Assembly (NCBI RefSeq): GCF_018024495.1
Contig: NZ_CP071696.1
Span: forward strand, 930,001-994,000
Source of the DNA: Agromyces archimandritae
GTDB lineage: Bacteria; Actinomycetota; Actinomycetes; Actinomycetales; Microbacteriaceae
DNA: 64,000 nt
Direction of reading: 5' to 3'
Shown here: positions 8,180 to 15,734 of the stretch, piece after piece
Layout: the number at the start of each line of letters is the position of its first letter
Numbering within the stretch: position 1 is the stretch's first letter
Notes under the pieces: model-generated
What the model saw: only the letters and a program-made list of their open reading frames with translations
The model's database searches: none
Told to the model about the DNA's origin: nothing
Position numbers and translations under genes: made by a program

Positions 8180-9561
8180 CGCAGCTCCGGCGAGACGCCG
8201 TACGCATACCCGGCGCCGTATGCGTACCGGCGATACCCGTACGCGTCGGGCCCGCGCGTCGGCAGCATCGTCAGCACGATGCCCGACACCGGCGCCCCCA
8301 CCGATTCGAGGGCGCCGAGCGCAGCCTTCAACTGCGCCTTCCGCACCCGGCCCGTGCCGGCCACGACGATCGCACCGCCCACGAGCCTGGCGAGCACCGC
8401 CCCGTCGGTCACCGGCAGCAGCGGCGGCGCGTCGTACAGCACGACGTCGTGCGACTCGCCGAGCCGTTCGACGAGCTCGGCCATCGCCGCCGAGCCGAGC
8501 AGTTCGCTCGGGTTCGGCGGCACCCGCCCGGCCGGCAGCACCGACAACCCCGCCCGCCCCCACGGCTGCACGACGTCGTCGACGTCGGCGCGGCCGATGA
8601 GCACGTCCGTGAGGCCGGCCGCCCCTTCGATGCCGAGGTAGCCGGCGACCTTGGGCTTGCGCAGATCGCCGTCGACGAGGAGCACATCCGCACCGGCATC
8701 CGCCAACGCGATCGCGAGGTTCGCGGCCGTCGTCGTCTTGCCCTCCGCCTCGATCGAGGAGGTCACGACGAAGGCGCGCGTGCTCCGCCCCGGCTCCAGG
8801 AAGCTCACGTTCGTCCGCAGCGTGCGGAACGACTCGGCACGCTGCGAATGCGGGTCGTCGTGCACGATCAGCGGGCGTTCGGAGGCCCTCGGGTCGTCGG
8901 CGATGCCCCCGATCACCGGTGCGTCGGCGATCTGCGCGATGTCGTGCTCGCCGCGGACCCGGGTGTCGAGGGCGTCGCGCACGAGCGCGACGACGACCCC
9001 GACGATGAGCCCCAGCAGGGCGCCGAGGGCGACGTTCAACGGCAGATTCGGGCTCACCGGCCGCTGCGGCACGGCCGCATGCTGCACGAGCGTCAACCGC
9101 ACCGGCGAGACCTCGTCGTTCCCGGTCGACTCGATCGACGCGACGACGCTCGTGAGGCTCTCGGAGACGGCCGTCGCGATCTCCGCGGCGGCGGCCGGAT
9201 CGGCATCGGTCGCGGTGATCTCGATGAGCGTCGTGTCCAGCGGCGCCGTCGCCTGCACCTCGCGTGCGAGCTCCTCGGCCGACATGTCGAGGCCCAGCTC
9301 GGCGACGACCGGCAGCAGCACGATCGGCGTCGTCGCGAGATCCGCATACGTCTTCACCCGCTGCTGCGTGAACGTGTTGCCCTGCTGCAGATCGGCGACC
9401 GTATCGCCGCCAGAGGTCGACACGAACACCTTCGCCGACGACCGGTAGTCGGGGGTCTGCAGCAGCGAAACGGTCAGGCCCGCGGCAGCGCCGAGCACGG
9501 CGAGCACCAGGATCACGATCCAGTTCTTCCGCAGAATCCGCAGGTACGCGCTGAATTCCAC
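8176..9561 (-). CDS. Wzz chain-length regulator fused to CpsD/CapB-type tyrosine kinase (BY-kinase)
   Basis: A 461-residue fusion. Residues 1 to ~210 form a Wzz domain: a transmembrane helix right after the start (WIVILVLAVLGAAAGLTVSL), a periplasmic-type loop, and a second helix (LNVALGALLGLIVGVVVALV). The rest is the BY-kinase: Walker A-like SIEAEGKTTTAANLAIALA, Walker A' VLLVDGDLRKP and Walker B VVLYDAPPLLPVTD. The C-terminus is a tyrosine cluster (YGYRRYAYGAGYAYG), the usual autophosphorylation site. The GTG at 9561 was chosen because a GGAGG lies about six bases upstream and it directly precedes the Wzz start; the open frame beyond it is only a GC-rich reading through the next genes. It heads the four-gene minus operon and probably controls polymer length and export through phosphorylation. 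Confidence 0.94.
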   Translation of the reverse strand: MEFSAYLRILRKNWIVILVLAVLGAAAGLTVSLLQTPDYRSSAKVFVSTSGGDTVADLQQGNTFTQQRVKTYADLATTPIVLLPVVAELGLDMSAEELAREVQATAPLDTTLIEITATDADPAAAAEIATAVSESLTSVVASIESTGNDEVSPVRLTLVQHAAVPQRPVSPNLPLNVALGALLGLIVGVVVALVRDALDTRVRGEHDIAQIADAPVIGGIADDPRASERPLIVHDDPHSQRAESFRTLRTNVSFLEPGRSTRAFVVTSSIEAEGKTTTAANLAIALADAGADVLLVDGDLRKPKVAGYLGIEGAAGLTDVLIGRADVDDVVQPWGRAGLSVLPAGRVPPNPSELLGSAAMAELVERLGESHDVVLYDAPPLLPVTDGAVLARLVGGAIVVAGTGRVRKAQLKAALGALESVGAPVSGIVLTMLPTRGPDAYGYRRYAYGAGYAYGVSPELR

Positions 9562-9581
9562 CCCTGCCTCCCCCCGAGGGC

Positions 9582-9587
9582 TACGCT
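9582..9587 (+). promoter_or_regulatory. Leaderless -10 box (TACGCT) before the CPBP protease gene
   Basis: TACGCT fits the actinobacterial TAnnnT -10 form and ends seven bases before the GTG start at 9595, so transcription should begin at or next to the start codon. No Shine-Dalgarno is visible in the 33-base gap to the divergent kinase gene. The same geometry recurs at eight other genes in the window. Confidence 0.5.
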
Positions 9588-9594
9588 GTCGAGC

Positions 9595-10428
9595 GTGGTC
9601 GATCCCCAAGGTATCGCGCCGAACGGCCCGCGCGCACCCCGCCGCGCGTATCCGCGAAGTTGGGGGCTCATCGAGGCGGCGTCGGGTATCGCGGCGGCCC
9701 TCGTGCTCGGGGGTGGATGGTCCTGGCTCACCCGCACCGTCGTCATGCCCGGCGAACTCGCCCTCGCCGGCGCCTACCTCGCCGTCTGGGTGCCGCTGCT
9801 GGCCGCCTGCACGGTCGCCGTGGTGCGCGGAACCCGCTCCCCCGTGCGCGACCTCGGTCTCCGCTTCGCCTGGATCGACGTGCTCTGGGGCCTCGGCCTC
9901 GGCCTCGTCGCCCGCGCCGTGACGAGCCTCATCGAACTCGCCGCCTACGGCCGCACCTCGGGATCCGGCGCCTTCATCCAGCCCGGCGCCTTCGCCGTGC
10001 TCTTCGGCCTCCTCTTCGCGACCGTGCTCGCCGGCCCCCTCATCGAGGAGCTCTTCTTCCGCGGCCTCCTCCTCCGCGCGACGCTGCGCACCTTCCCCCG
10101 AGTGGATGCCGGGCCGCGCCCCTCGGCCGGCGCCGCGCCCGGCGGCGGTGCGCCCGCCGACGCCGCCGCGCCCGGCGGCGCGCACCCGGCGCCGCTGCTC
10201 CGGGCATCCATCGCCGCGGTCGCCGTGCCGGCGCTCGTCTTCGCCCTGCTGCACCTGGCCGACAGCGCCGCCCGAAGCCCGGCCTCGATGGCGGTGACCT
10301 TCGCGTCGACGCTGTTCCTCGGCCTCGCCGCCGGAACCGCGACCGTCCTCACCGGCCGCCTCGGCGCGGCGATCCTCGCCCACGCCGCCTACAACGGCAT
10401 CCTCGTCTGGCTCCTCCTCGCCACCTGA
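9595..10428 (+). CDS. CPBP-family intramembrane metalloprotease (CAAX-like)
   Basis: A 277-residue membrane protein with about seven hydrophobic segments. The family's metal-binding motifs are present in order: EELFFRG near residue 150 (E-E-x3-R), FALLHL near 220, and ILAHAAYNG near the C-terminus, giving the glutamates and histidines that bind the catalytic metal. An Ala/Gly/Pro-rich loop of about 30 residues lies between motifs one and two. Bacterial members are Abi/Rce1-like proteases whose substrates are mostly unknown. GTG 9595 was chosen because it lies seven bases after a TACGCT -10 box (leaderless). It is transcribed alone, divergently from the polysaccharide operon, so a functional link is unproven. 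Confidence 0.87.
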   Translation: MVDPQGIAPNGPRAPRRAYPRSWGLIEAASGIAAALVLGGGWSWLTRTVVMPGELALAGAYLAVWVPLLAACTVAVVRGTRSPVRDLGLRFAWIDVLWGLGLGLVARAVTSLIELAAYGRTSGSGAFIQPGAFAVLFGLLFATVLAGPLIEELFFRGLLLRATLRTFPRVDAGPRPSAGAAPGGGAPADAAAPGGAHPAPLLRASIAAVAVPALVFALLHLADSAARSPASMAVTFASTLFLGLAAGTATVLTGRLGAAILAHAAYNGILVWLLLAT

Positions 10429-10435
10429 CCCCGCC

Positions 10436-10668
10436 GGTCGAGTAGGCGCGCAGCGCCGTATCGAGACCCCCGCCCACGCCGGTCGAGTAGGCGCGCAGCG
10501 CCGCCCCCGCCGCTCGAGTAGGCGCGCAGCGCCGTATCGAGACCCGGTGCGAAGGTCTCGATACGCTCCTTCGTCGCTACTCGACCGCCGGTCGAGTAGG
10601 CGCGCCAGCGCCGTATCGAGACCCCCGCCACCGCCGGTCGAGTAGGCGCGCAGCGCCGTATCGAGACC
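10436..10668. repeat. Cluster of six palindromic ~33-bp repeats (GGTCGAGTAGGC...CGTATCGAGACC)
   Basis: Six copies of a ~33-bp element occupy the gap between convergent genes: plus-oriented at 10436-10468, 10481-10502 (truncated), 10512-10544, 10590-10623 (one extra base) and 10636-10668, and one inverted and diverged at 10554-10586. Each copy is an imperfect palindrome: GGTCGAGTAGG... pairs partly with ...GTATCGAGACC around a GC-rich core, so the RNA would fold. Copies are separated by short CCGCC-rich spacers. This resembles the dispersed REP-like elements of Microbacteriaceae. It may also serve as a terminator for both flanking genes. A related three-copy array lies at 45591-45692. Confidence 0.85.
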
Positions 10669-10688
10669 CCCGCCGGTGCCCCGCCCCC

Positions 10689-12530
10689 TCAGTCCACCTG
10701 CACGATGTCGGGCGCCTCCAGTCGCACGCGGTCGGCGGATTCGTCGTCGGGCTGCAGCTGCGATTCGCGTTCGGCGGCGACGCGTTCCAGGTAGCGTTCG
10801 ACTTCGAGCTTCACGCGCGCCGCGTCCCACCCGAGCACGTCGCCCATGAGCTTCGCGGCGACGGGCGCGGCCGAGACGCCGCGGTCCCACGCCTCGATCG
10901 AGATGCGGGTGCGGCGTGCGAGCACGTCGTCGAGGTGCAGCGCGCCCTCGTGGGTGGCGGCGTAGACGACTTCGGCGGCGAGGTAGTCGTCGGCGCCCGG
11001 CAGCGCTTCGCCGAGCGCGGGGTCGGAGCGGATGAGGTCGAGCAGTTCGTCGGTCATGGTGCCGTACCGGTTCAGCAGGTGTTCGATGCGCACTTTGTGC
11101 ACGCCGAAGGCGCGGGCGATCTTGCCGCGCTTGTTCCAGGCCGCCTGGTAGCCCTCGGCGCCGAGCAGGGCGATATCGGCGGTGGTGGATGCCGGGATGC
11201 GCCCGTCGAGGGCGTCGGCGGCGGCATCCACGGCGTCCTTGGCCATGATCCGGTAGGTGGTGAATTTGCCGCCTGCGACGACGACGAGCCCGGGCACCGT
11301 GTGGGCGACGATGTGCTCGCGCGAGAGTTGCGAGGTGTTGTCGCTCTCGCCGGCGAGCAGCGGCCGGAGGCCGGCGTAGACGCCCTCGACGTCTTCGCGG
11401 GTGAGGGGCACGCTGAGCACGGAGTTGACGTGTTCGAGCACGTAGTCGATGTCGGCGGCGGTGGCGGCGGGGTGCGCCTTGTCGAGGTGCCAGTCGGTGT
11501 CGGTGGTGCCGACGATCCAGTGCCGGCCCCATGGGATGACGAACAGCACGCTCTTCTCGGTCCGCAGCAGCAGGCCCATGTTCGACTGGAAGCGGTCGCG
11601 GGGCACGAGCAGGTGGATGCCCTTGGACGCCCGCACGTGGAACGTGCCGCGCTCCCCCACCATCCGCTGCGTGTCGTCGGTCCACACGCCGGTGGCGTTC
11701 ACGACCTGCTTGGCGCGCACCTCGAAGCGTTCGCCGGTTTCGAGGTCGTGGGCTTTGACGCCGACGACGCGTTCGCCGACCTTCAGGAACCCTTCGACGT
11801 TGACGCGGCTGGCGACGTGCGCCCCGTACGAGGAGGCGGTGCGGGCGAGGGAGGCGACGTAGCGGGCGTCGTCGACCTGCGCGTCGTAGTAGGTGAGCCC
11901 GCCGACGAGGGCGTTCGGTGCGATCGAGGGTGCCGAGCGCAGCACCTGCCGCCGAGAGAGGTGGCGGTGGTGGGGCACGCCGGGCGGGCGGCCGCCGGTG
12001 TAGCTGAAGGCGTCGTAGAGCAGCATGCCGCTGCCGATGTAGAAGCGTTCGATGACGTGCTTCTTGAGGGGGTAGAGGAATCTGACGGGTTTCACGAGGT
12101 GCGGGGCGATGCGTTGCAGCAGCAGCCCGCGTTCGATGAGTGCTTCGCGCACGAGGTGGAAGTCGAGTTGTTCGAGGTAGCGGATGCCGCCGTGGATGAG
12201 TTTCGAGGAGCGGCTGGAGGTGCCGGATGCCCAGTCGCGGGCTTCGAGGAGGCCGGTGGACAGGCCCCGCGTGACGGCGTCGAGCGCGCTGCCGGTGCCG
12301 ACGACGCCGCCGCCGATGACGAGGACGTCGAGTTCCTTCTCTTTCAGCCGCTGGATGGCGGCTGCCCGTTCGGCGGGCCCGAGTTTCGTGGAGCGTGCGG
12401 CGGTGGATCGCGCGCCCTTCGCAGCGGCCGTGCGTGCCGCCGGCTTCGCCGCTCCGGTCTTCGCCGCTCCGGTCTTCGCGCCGCTCGTCTTGCCCGCCGG
12501 CTTCGCCCGCGCGGATTCGTCCTTGGCCAT
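10689..12530 (-). CDS. glpD: Aerobic glycerol-3-phosphate dehydrogenase
   Basis: A 613-residue FAD enzyme that oxidises sn-glycerol-3-phosphate to dihydroxyacetone phosphate at the membrane and passes electrons to quinone. The dinucleotide-binding motif is DVLVIGGGVVGTGSALDAV (~60-80), followed by the family signatures GTSSRSSKLIHGGIRYLEQ and PWGRHWIVGTTDTDW, and a C-terminal DAO_C-like helical region. The first ~50 residues are odd: a Lys/Ala/Gly/Thr-rich low-complexity tail with repeated AAKTGA and AKPA units that standard GlpD lacks. The ATG at 12530 has a strong GGGGGAGG Shine-Dalgarno four bases away, so the tail appears to be translated. It is a single-gene unit between repeats and a GuaB paralogue. 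Confidence 0.93.
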   Translation of the reverse strand: MAKDESARAKPAGKTSGAKTGAAKTGAAKPAARTAAAKGARSTAARSTKLGPAERAAAIQRLKEKELDVLVIGGGVVGTGSALDAVTRGLSTGLLEARDWASGTSSRSSKLIHGGIRYLEQLDFHLVREALIERGLLLQRIAPHLVKPVRFLYPLKKHVIERFYIGSGMLLYDAFSYTGGRPPGVPHHRHLSRRQVLRSAPSIAPNALVGGLTYYDAQVDDARYVASLARTASSYGAHVASRVNVEGFLKVGERVVGVKAHDLETGERFEVRAKQVVNATGVWTDDTQRMVGERGTFHVRASKGIHLLVPRDRFQSNMGLLLRTEKSVLFVIPWGRHWIVGTTDTDWHLDKAHPAATAADIDYVLEHVNSVLSVPLTREDVEGVYAGLRPLLAGESDNTSQLSREHIVAHTVPGLVVVAGGKFTTYRIMAKDAVDAAADALDGRIPASTTADIALLGAEGYQAAWNKRGKIARAFGVHKVRIEHLLNRYGTMTDELLDLIRSDPALGEALPGADDYLAAEVVYAATHEGALHLDDVLARRTRISIEAWDRGVSAAPVAAKLMGDVLGWDAARVKLEVERYLERVAAERESQLQPDDESADRVRLEAPDIVQVD

Positions 12531-12557
12531 GTCGCCTCCCCCTGGCGGCCCGCTCCG

Positions 12558-12589
12558 CCGCCGCACTCTTCACGGTACCCGTGCGGCGG
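12558..12589 (-). promoter_or_regulatory. glpD promoter: -10 TACCGT inside a 9-bp-arm inverted repeat
   Basis: On the minus strand TACCGT (12577-12572) fits a TAnnnT -10 box about 40 bases before the glpD ATG. It lies within the loop of a perfect inverted repeat with arms CCGCCGCAC (12558-12566) and GTGCGGCGG (12581-12589). An inverted repeat flanking the -10 is a typical place for a repressor site, but no family is identified; alternatively it is just a GC-rich hairpin in the leader. Confidence 0.4.
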
Positions 12590-12673
12590 GGCGCGGGCCA
12601 GCCCCGGCGCGCGCGTTCGTCGGGCGATCCGCCGCGGCGCGGCGGCCCGGGGCGGGCGAGGAGGAGCGGGCGG

Positions 12674-13795
12674 TTACGAACCGTAGGGTGCGACGACGAC
12701 TTCGACGCGCTGGAACTCCTTGAGGTCCGAGTACCCGGTGGTCGCCATGGAGCGCTTCAGTGCGCCGACGAGGTTCGCGGTGCCGTCGGTGGTGGGCGCC
12801 GGCCCGTAGAGCACTTCTTCGAGCGAGGCGGTCTGCCCGACCTGCACGCGGCGGCCGCGCGGCAGTTTCGGGTGGTGCGCTTCGGCGCCCCAGTGGTAAC
12901 CGCCGCCGGGTGCGTCGGTGGCGCGTGCGAGCACGGAGCCGAGCATGACGGCATCCGCCCCGCATGCGACGGCCTTGACGATGTCGCCGGAGGTGCCGAG
13001 GCCGCCGTCGGCGATGACGTGCACGTAGCGTCCGCCCGATTCGTCGAGGTAGTCGCGACGGGCGCCGGCGACGTCGGCGACGGCGGTGGCCATGGGCGCG
13101 TGGATGCCGAGGGCGGTGCGGGTGGTGGATGCCGCGCCGCCGCCGAAGCCGACGAGCACCCCGGCGGCGCCGGTGCGCATGAGGTGCAGGGCGGCCGTGT
13201 AGGTGGCGGCGCCGCCGACGATGACGGGCACGTCGAGTTCGTAGATGAACTTCTTGAGGTTCAGCGGTTCCTGGTTCTTGGAGACGTGCTCGGCCGAGAC
13301 GGTGGTGCCGCGGATGACGAAGAGGTCGACGCCGGCGGCGACGACGGTCTCGTAGAGCTCCTGCGTGCGCTGCGGCGAGAGGGCGCCGGCGACGGTGACC
13401 CCGGCGGCGCGGATCTCGGCGAGGCGCTCGGTGACGAGCTCGGGCTTGACGGGTTCGGAGTAGAGCTGCTGCATCCGCACCGTCGTCTGCTCGTCGGGCA
13501 GGGAGCGGATCTCGGCGAGCACCCGCTCCGGGTCTTCGTAGCGCGTCCAGAGGCCTTCGAGGTCGAGCACGCCGAGGCCGCCGAGCTCGCCCATCATGAT
13601 CGCCGTCTGCGGCGACACGACGGAGTCCATCGGCGCGGCCAGGAACGGGATGTCGAACTGGTAGGCGTCGATCGACCACGACACCGATACGTCTTCGGGG
13701 TCGCGCGTGCGCCGGCTCGGCACGATCGCGACGTCGTCGAATGCATACACGCGCCGACCGCTCTTGGAGCGGCCGATCTCGATCTCCTGGCTCAC
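12674..13795 (-). CDS. guaB3: GuaB3-family IMP dehydrogenase-related protein
   Basis: A 373-residue TIM-barrel protein of the IMPDH/GMP reductase superfamily. It begins with SFDD-like VYAFDDVAIVPSRRTRDPE and contains FDIPFLAAPMDSVVSPQTA, VIADGGLGTSGDIVKAVACG and ADAVMLGSVLARA, the barrel and phosphate-binding motifs of the family. It has no CBS domains. The canonical cysteine loop GxGSxCxTR of true IMPDH is not found; the equivalent region reads VIRGTTVSAEHV. It is therefore a paralogue of the full-length GuaB encoded at 18234-19736. Two GTG codons are adjacent, and the second (13795) was chosen because it lies six bases after a TAGGGT -10 box; the first (13798) would add one residue. Confidence 0.85.
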   Translation of the reverse strand: MSQEIEIGRSKSGRRVYAFDDVAIVPSRRTRDPEDVSVSWSIDAYQFDIPFLAAPMDSVVSPQTAIMMGELGGLGVLDLEGLWTRYEDPERVLAEIRSLPDEQTTVRMQQLYSEPVKPELVTERLAEIRAAGVTVAGALSPQRTQELYETVVAAGVDLFVIRGTTVSAEHVSKNQEPLNLKKFIYELDVPVIVGGAATYTAALHLMRTGAAGVLVGFGGGAASTTRTALGIHAPMATAVADVAGARRDYLDESGGRYVHVIADGGLGTSGDIVKAVACGADAVMLGSVLARATDAPGGGYHWGAEAHHPKLPRGRRVQVGQTASLEEVLYGPAPTTDGTANLVGALKRSMATTGYSDLKEFQRVEVVVAPYGS

Positions 13796-13801
13796 CACTC
13801 A

Positions 13802-13807
13802 ACCCTA
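13802..13807 (-). promoter_or_regulatory. Leaderless -10 box (TAGGGT) before guaB3
   Basis: TAGGGT on the minus strand ends six bases before GTG 13795 (three before GTG 13798). The spacing matches the other leaderless starts in the window and decides between the two adjacent GTG codons. There is no purine-rich Shine-Dalgarno upstream. Confidence 0.45.
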
Positions 13808-13859
13808 GCGAACGCCCACCGACACCGATCCGGCGGTGCCGGACGGTGCGGAGCACCGC

Positions 13860-15560
13860 TCAGCGCGCCCGCGCCACCCGCCCTTCATCCCACACCGGGG
13901 CATCCGCCTCGACGACCTCGCCGTCCTCGCGGAAGACGAGGAACCGATCGAAGCCGCGCGCGAACCAGCGGTCGTGGGTGACCGCGAGCACCGTGCCGTC
14001 GAAACGCGACAGCGCATCCTCGAGCGCCTCGGCCGAGACGAGGTCGAGGTTGTCCGTCGGCTCGTCGAGCAGCAGCATCGTCGCCCCCGAGAGCTCCAGC
14101 AGCAGGATCTGCAGCCGCGCCTGCTGACCGCCCGAGAGCGATTCGAAGCGCTGCTCGGCGGCCGCGGCGAGCCCGTAGCGGTCGAGCGCCGCGCTCGCCG
14201 CCTCGCGCGCCATGCCGTCGCGTTCGGCGTCGCCGCGGTGCAGGATGTCGAGCAGCGTTCGCCGCCGGAACTCGGGATGCTCGTGGTTCTGCGCGAACCA
14301 GCCCGGCACGACGCGGGCGCCGAGCATCGCGCGGCCCCCGTGCGGCACGCGCGGCAGCGCCTCGCCGACGCTCGTGACGTGCCCGAGCGTGCGATCCGGT
14401 TCCGTGCCGCCACCGGCCAGCAGCCGCAGGAAGTGCGACTTGCCCGAGCCGTTCGAGCCGAGCACGGCGACGCGGTCGCCGTACCAGACCTCGAGGTCGA
14501 AGGGCCGCATGAGGCCCGTGAGCTCGAGCCCCTCGCACACGAGCGCGCGCTTGCCGGTGCGCGCGCCGCGCAGGCGCATCGAGACGGCCTGCGACGGCGG
14601 GCGTTCCTCGGGCGGCCCCGCCTCCTCGAACTTGCGCAGGCGCGTCTGCGCCGCGCGATAGCGCGAGGCCATGTCGTCGTTCGAGGCCGCCTTCACCTTG
14701 AGGGTCGCCACGAGCCGCTTGAGGGCCGCGTGCTGCTCGTCCCACCGGCGCCGCAGTTCGTCCAGGCGTGCGAAGCGGGCCTCGCGCGCCTCGTGGTAGC
14801 CCTCGAACCCGGCGCCGTGCACCCACGCCGTGCTGCCGGCGGCACCGGCTTCGAGGGTGACGATGCGGTCGGCCGCGTTCGCGAGCAGTTCGCGGTCGTG
14901 CGAGACGAGCAGCACCGTTTTCGGCGTCGCCCGCAACTCGGCCTCGAGCCAGCGCTTGCCGGGCACGTCGAGGGAGTTGTCGGGCTCGTCGAGCAGCAGC
15001 ACCTGCTCGGGTCCGCGCAACAGCGCCTCGAGGGCGAGCCGCTTCTGCTCGCCGCCGGAGAGGGTCGCGAGCGCGCGGCGCTTCGACCGTTCGAACGGGA
15101 TGCCGAGCGCGGCCGACGTGCAGTGGTCCCAGACGACCTCCTGCTCGTAGCCGCCCGCCTCGGCGTATTCGGCGAGCGCGGACGCGTACCGCATCTGCGT
15201 GTCGGTCTCGTCGCGTTCGATGAGCGCGTCCTCGGCCGCCTCGAGCTCGATCGCGGCGGTGCGGATGCGCGGCGGCGCGACCGAGACGAGCAGCCCGGCG
15301 ACCGACTCGTCGACGCCGTCGACCGTGCGACCGGTGCCGACGAACTGGTCCATGACGCCGAGCCCGCCGTCGAGCTGCACGCTGCCCTCGTCGGGGCGCA
15401 GCTCGCCGCGGACGATGCGGGTGAGCGTCGTCTTCCCGGCGCCGTTCGCGCCGATCAGGGCGGTGACGGTGCCCTCGCCGACGCGGAACGAGAGTTCGGA
15501 GAGCAGCGGCCGGCCGTCCGGCAGCGAGAACGAGATGCCGTTGACGTCGATGAAGCCCAT
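13860..15560 (-). CDS. ABC-F family ATPase
   Basis: A 566-residue soluble protein with two ABC domains and no membrane segments. Domain 1 has Walker A LIGANGAGKTTL, signature LSGGEQKRLAL and Walker B VLLLDEPDNSLD. Domain 2 has Walker A VLGSNGSGKSHFLRLL, signature LSGGQQARLQIL and Walker B MLLLDEPTDNLD. The ~80-residue linker between them is Arg/Lys/Ala-rich and predicted helical (around 245-330), as in ABC-F translation factors that bind the ribosomal E site. The first Walker B carries DEPDNSLD rather than DEPTNHLD. Members act as translation factors or antibiotic-resistance proteins; the subfamily cannot be settled here. ATG 15560 starts right before the first conserved strand. It probably shares a bidirectional upstream region with the acyl-CoA dehydrogenase. 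Confidence 0.9.
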   Translation of the reverse strand: MGFIDVNGISFSLPDGRPLLSELSFRVGEGTVTALIGANGAGKTTLTRIVRGELRPDEGSVQLDGGLGVMDQFVGTGRTVDGVDESVAGLLVSVAPPRIRTAAIELEAAEDALIERDETDTQMRYASALAEYAEAGGYEQEVVWDHCTSAALGIPFERSKRRALATLSGGEQKRLALEALLRGPEQVLLLDEPDNSLDVPGKRWLEAELRATPKTVLLVSHDRELLANAADRIVTLEAGAAGSTAWVHGAGFEGYHEAREARFARLDELRRRWDEQHAALKRLVATLKVKAASNDDMASRYRAAQTRLRKFEEAGPPEERPPSQAVSMRLRGARTGKRALVCEGLELTGLMRPFDLEVWYGDRVAVLGSNGSGKSHFLRLLAGGGTEPDRTLGHVTSVGEALPRVPHGGRAMLGARVVPGWFAQNHEHPEFRRRTLLDILHRGDAERDGMAREAASAALDRYGLAAAAEQRFESLSGGQQARLQILLLELSGATMLLLDEPTDNLDLVSAEALEDALSRFDGTVLAVTHDRWFARGFDRFLVFREDGEVVEADAPVWDEGRVARAR

Positions 15561-15734
15561 GGGACGATCCGTTTCCGATTCGCGTCGCACGCCGGATGGC
15601 CGATGCGAGGCGGCGCCGAGGCAGCCGTTCAGGATACACGCATGGCCCCGCGTCGGTCGCCCCCTCTAGGATCGCTGCACAGGCCCCGACGCGCTCGGCT
15701 CGGGGTGGACTCGACGACGAGAAGGGGTCACGCG

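Noticed and set aside
10436..10668. Possible CRISPR array
   Set aside because: Units are palindromic, occur in both orientations, vary in length and are separated by very short GC-rich spacers of unequal size; no cas genes are present.
9562..12573. Very long minus-strand open frame running from the kinase gene through the protease and glpD
   Set aside because: It is a consequence of the high-GC codon pattern; its translation across the protease and repeat region is Arg/Gly/Ala low-complexity, and real genes with motifs occupy other frames.
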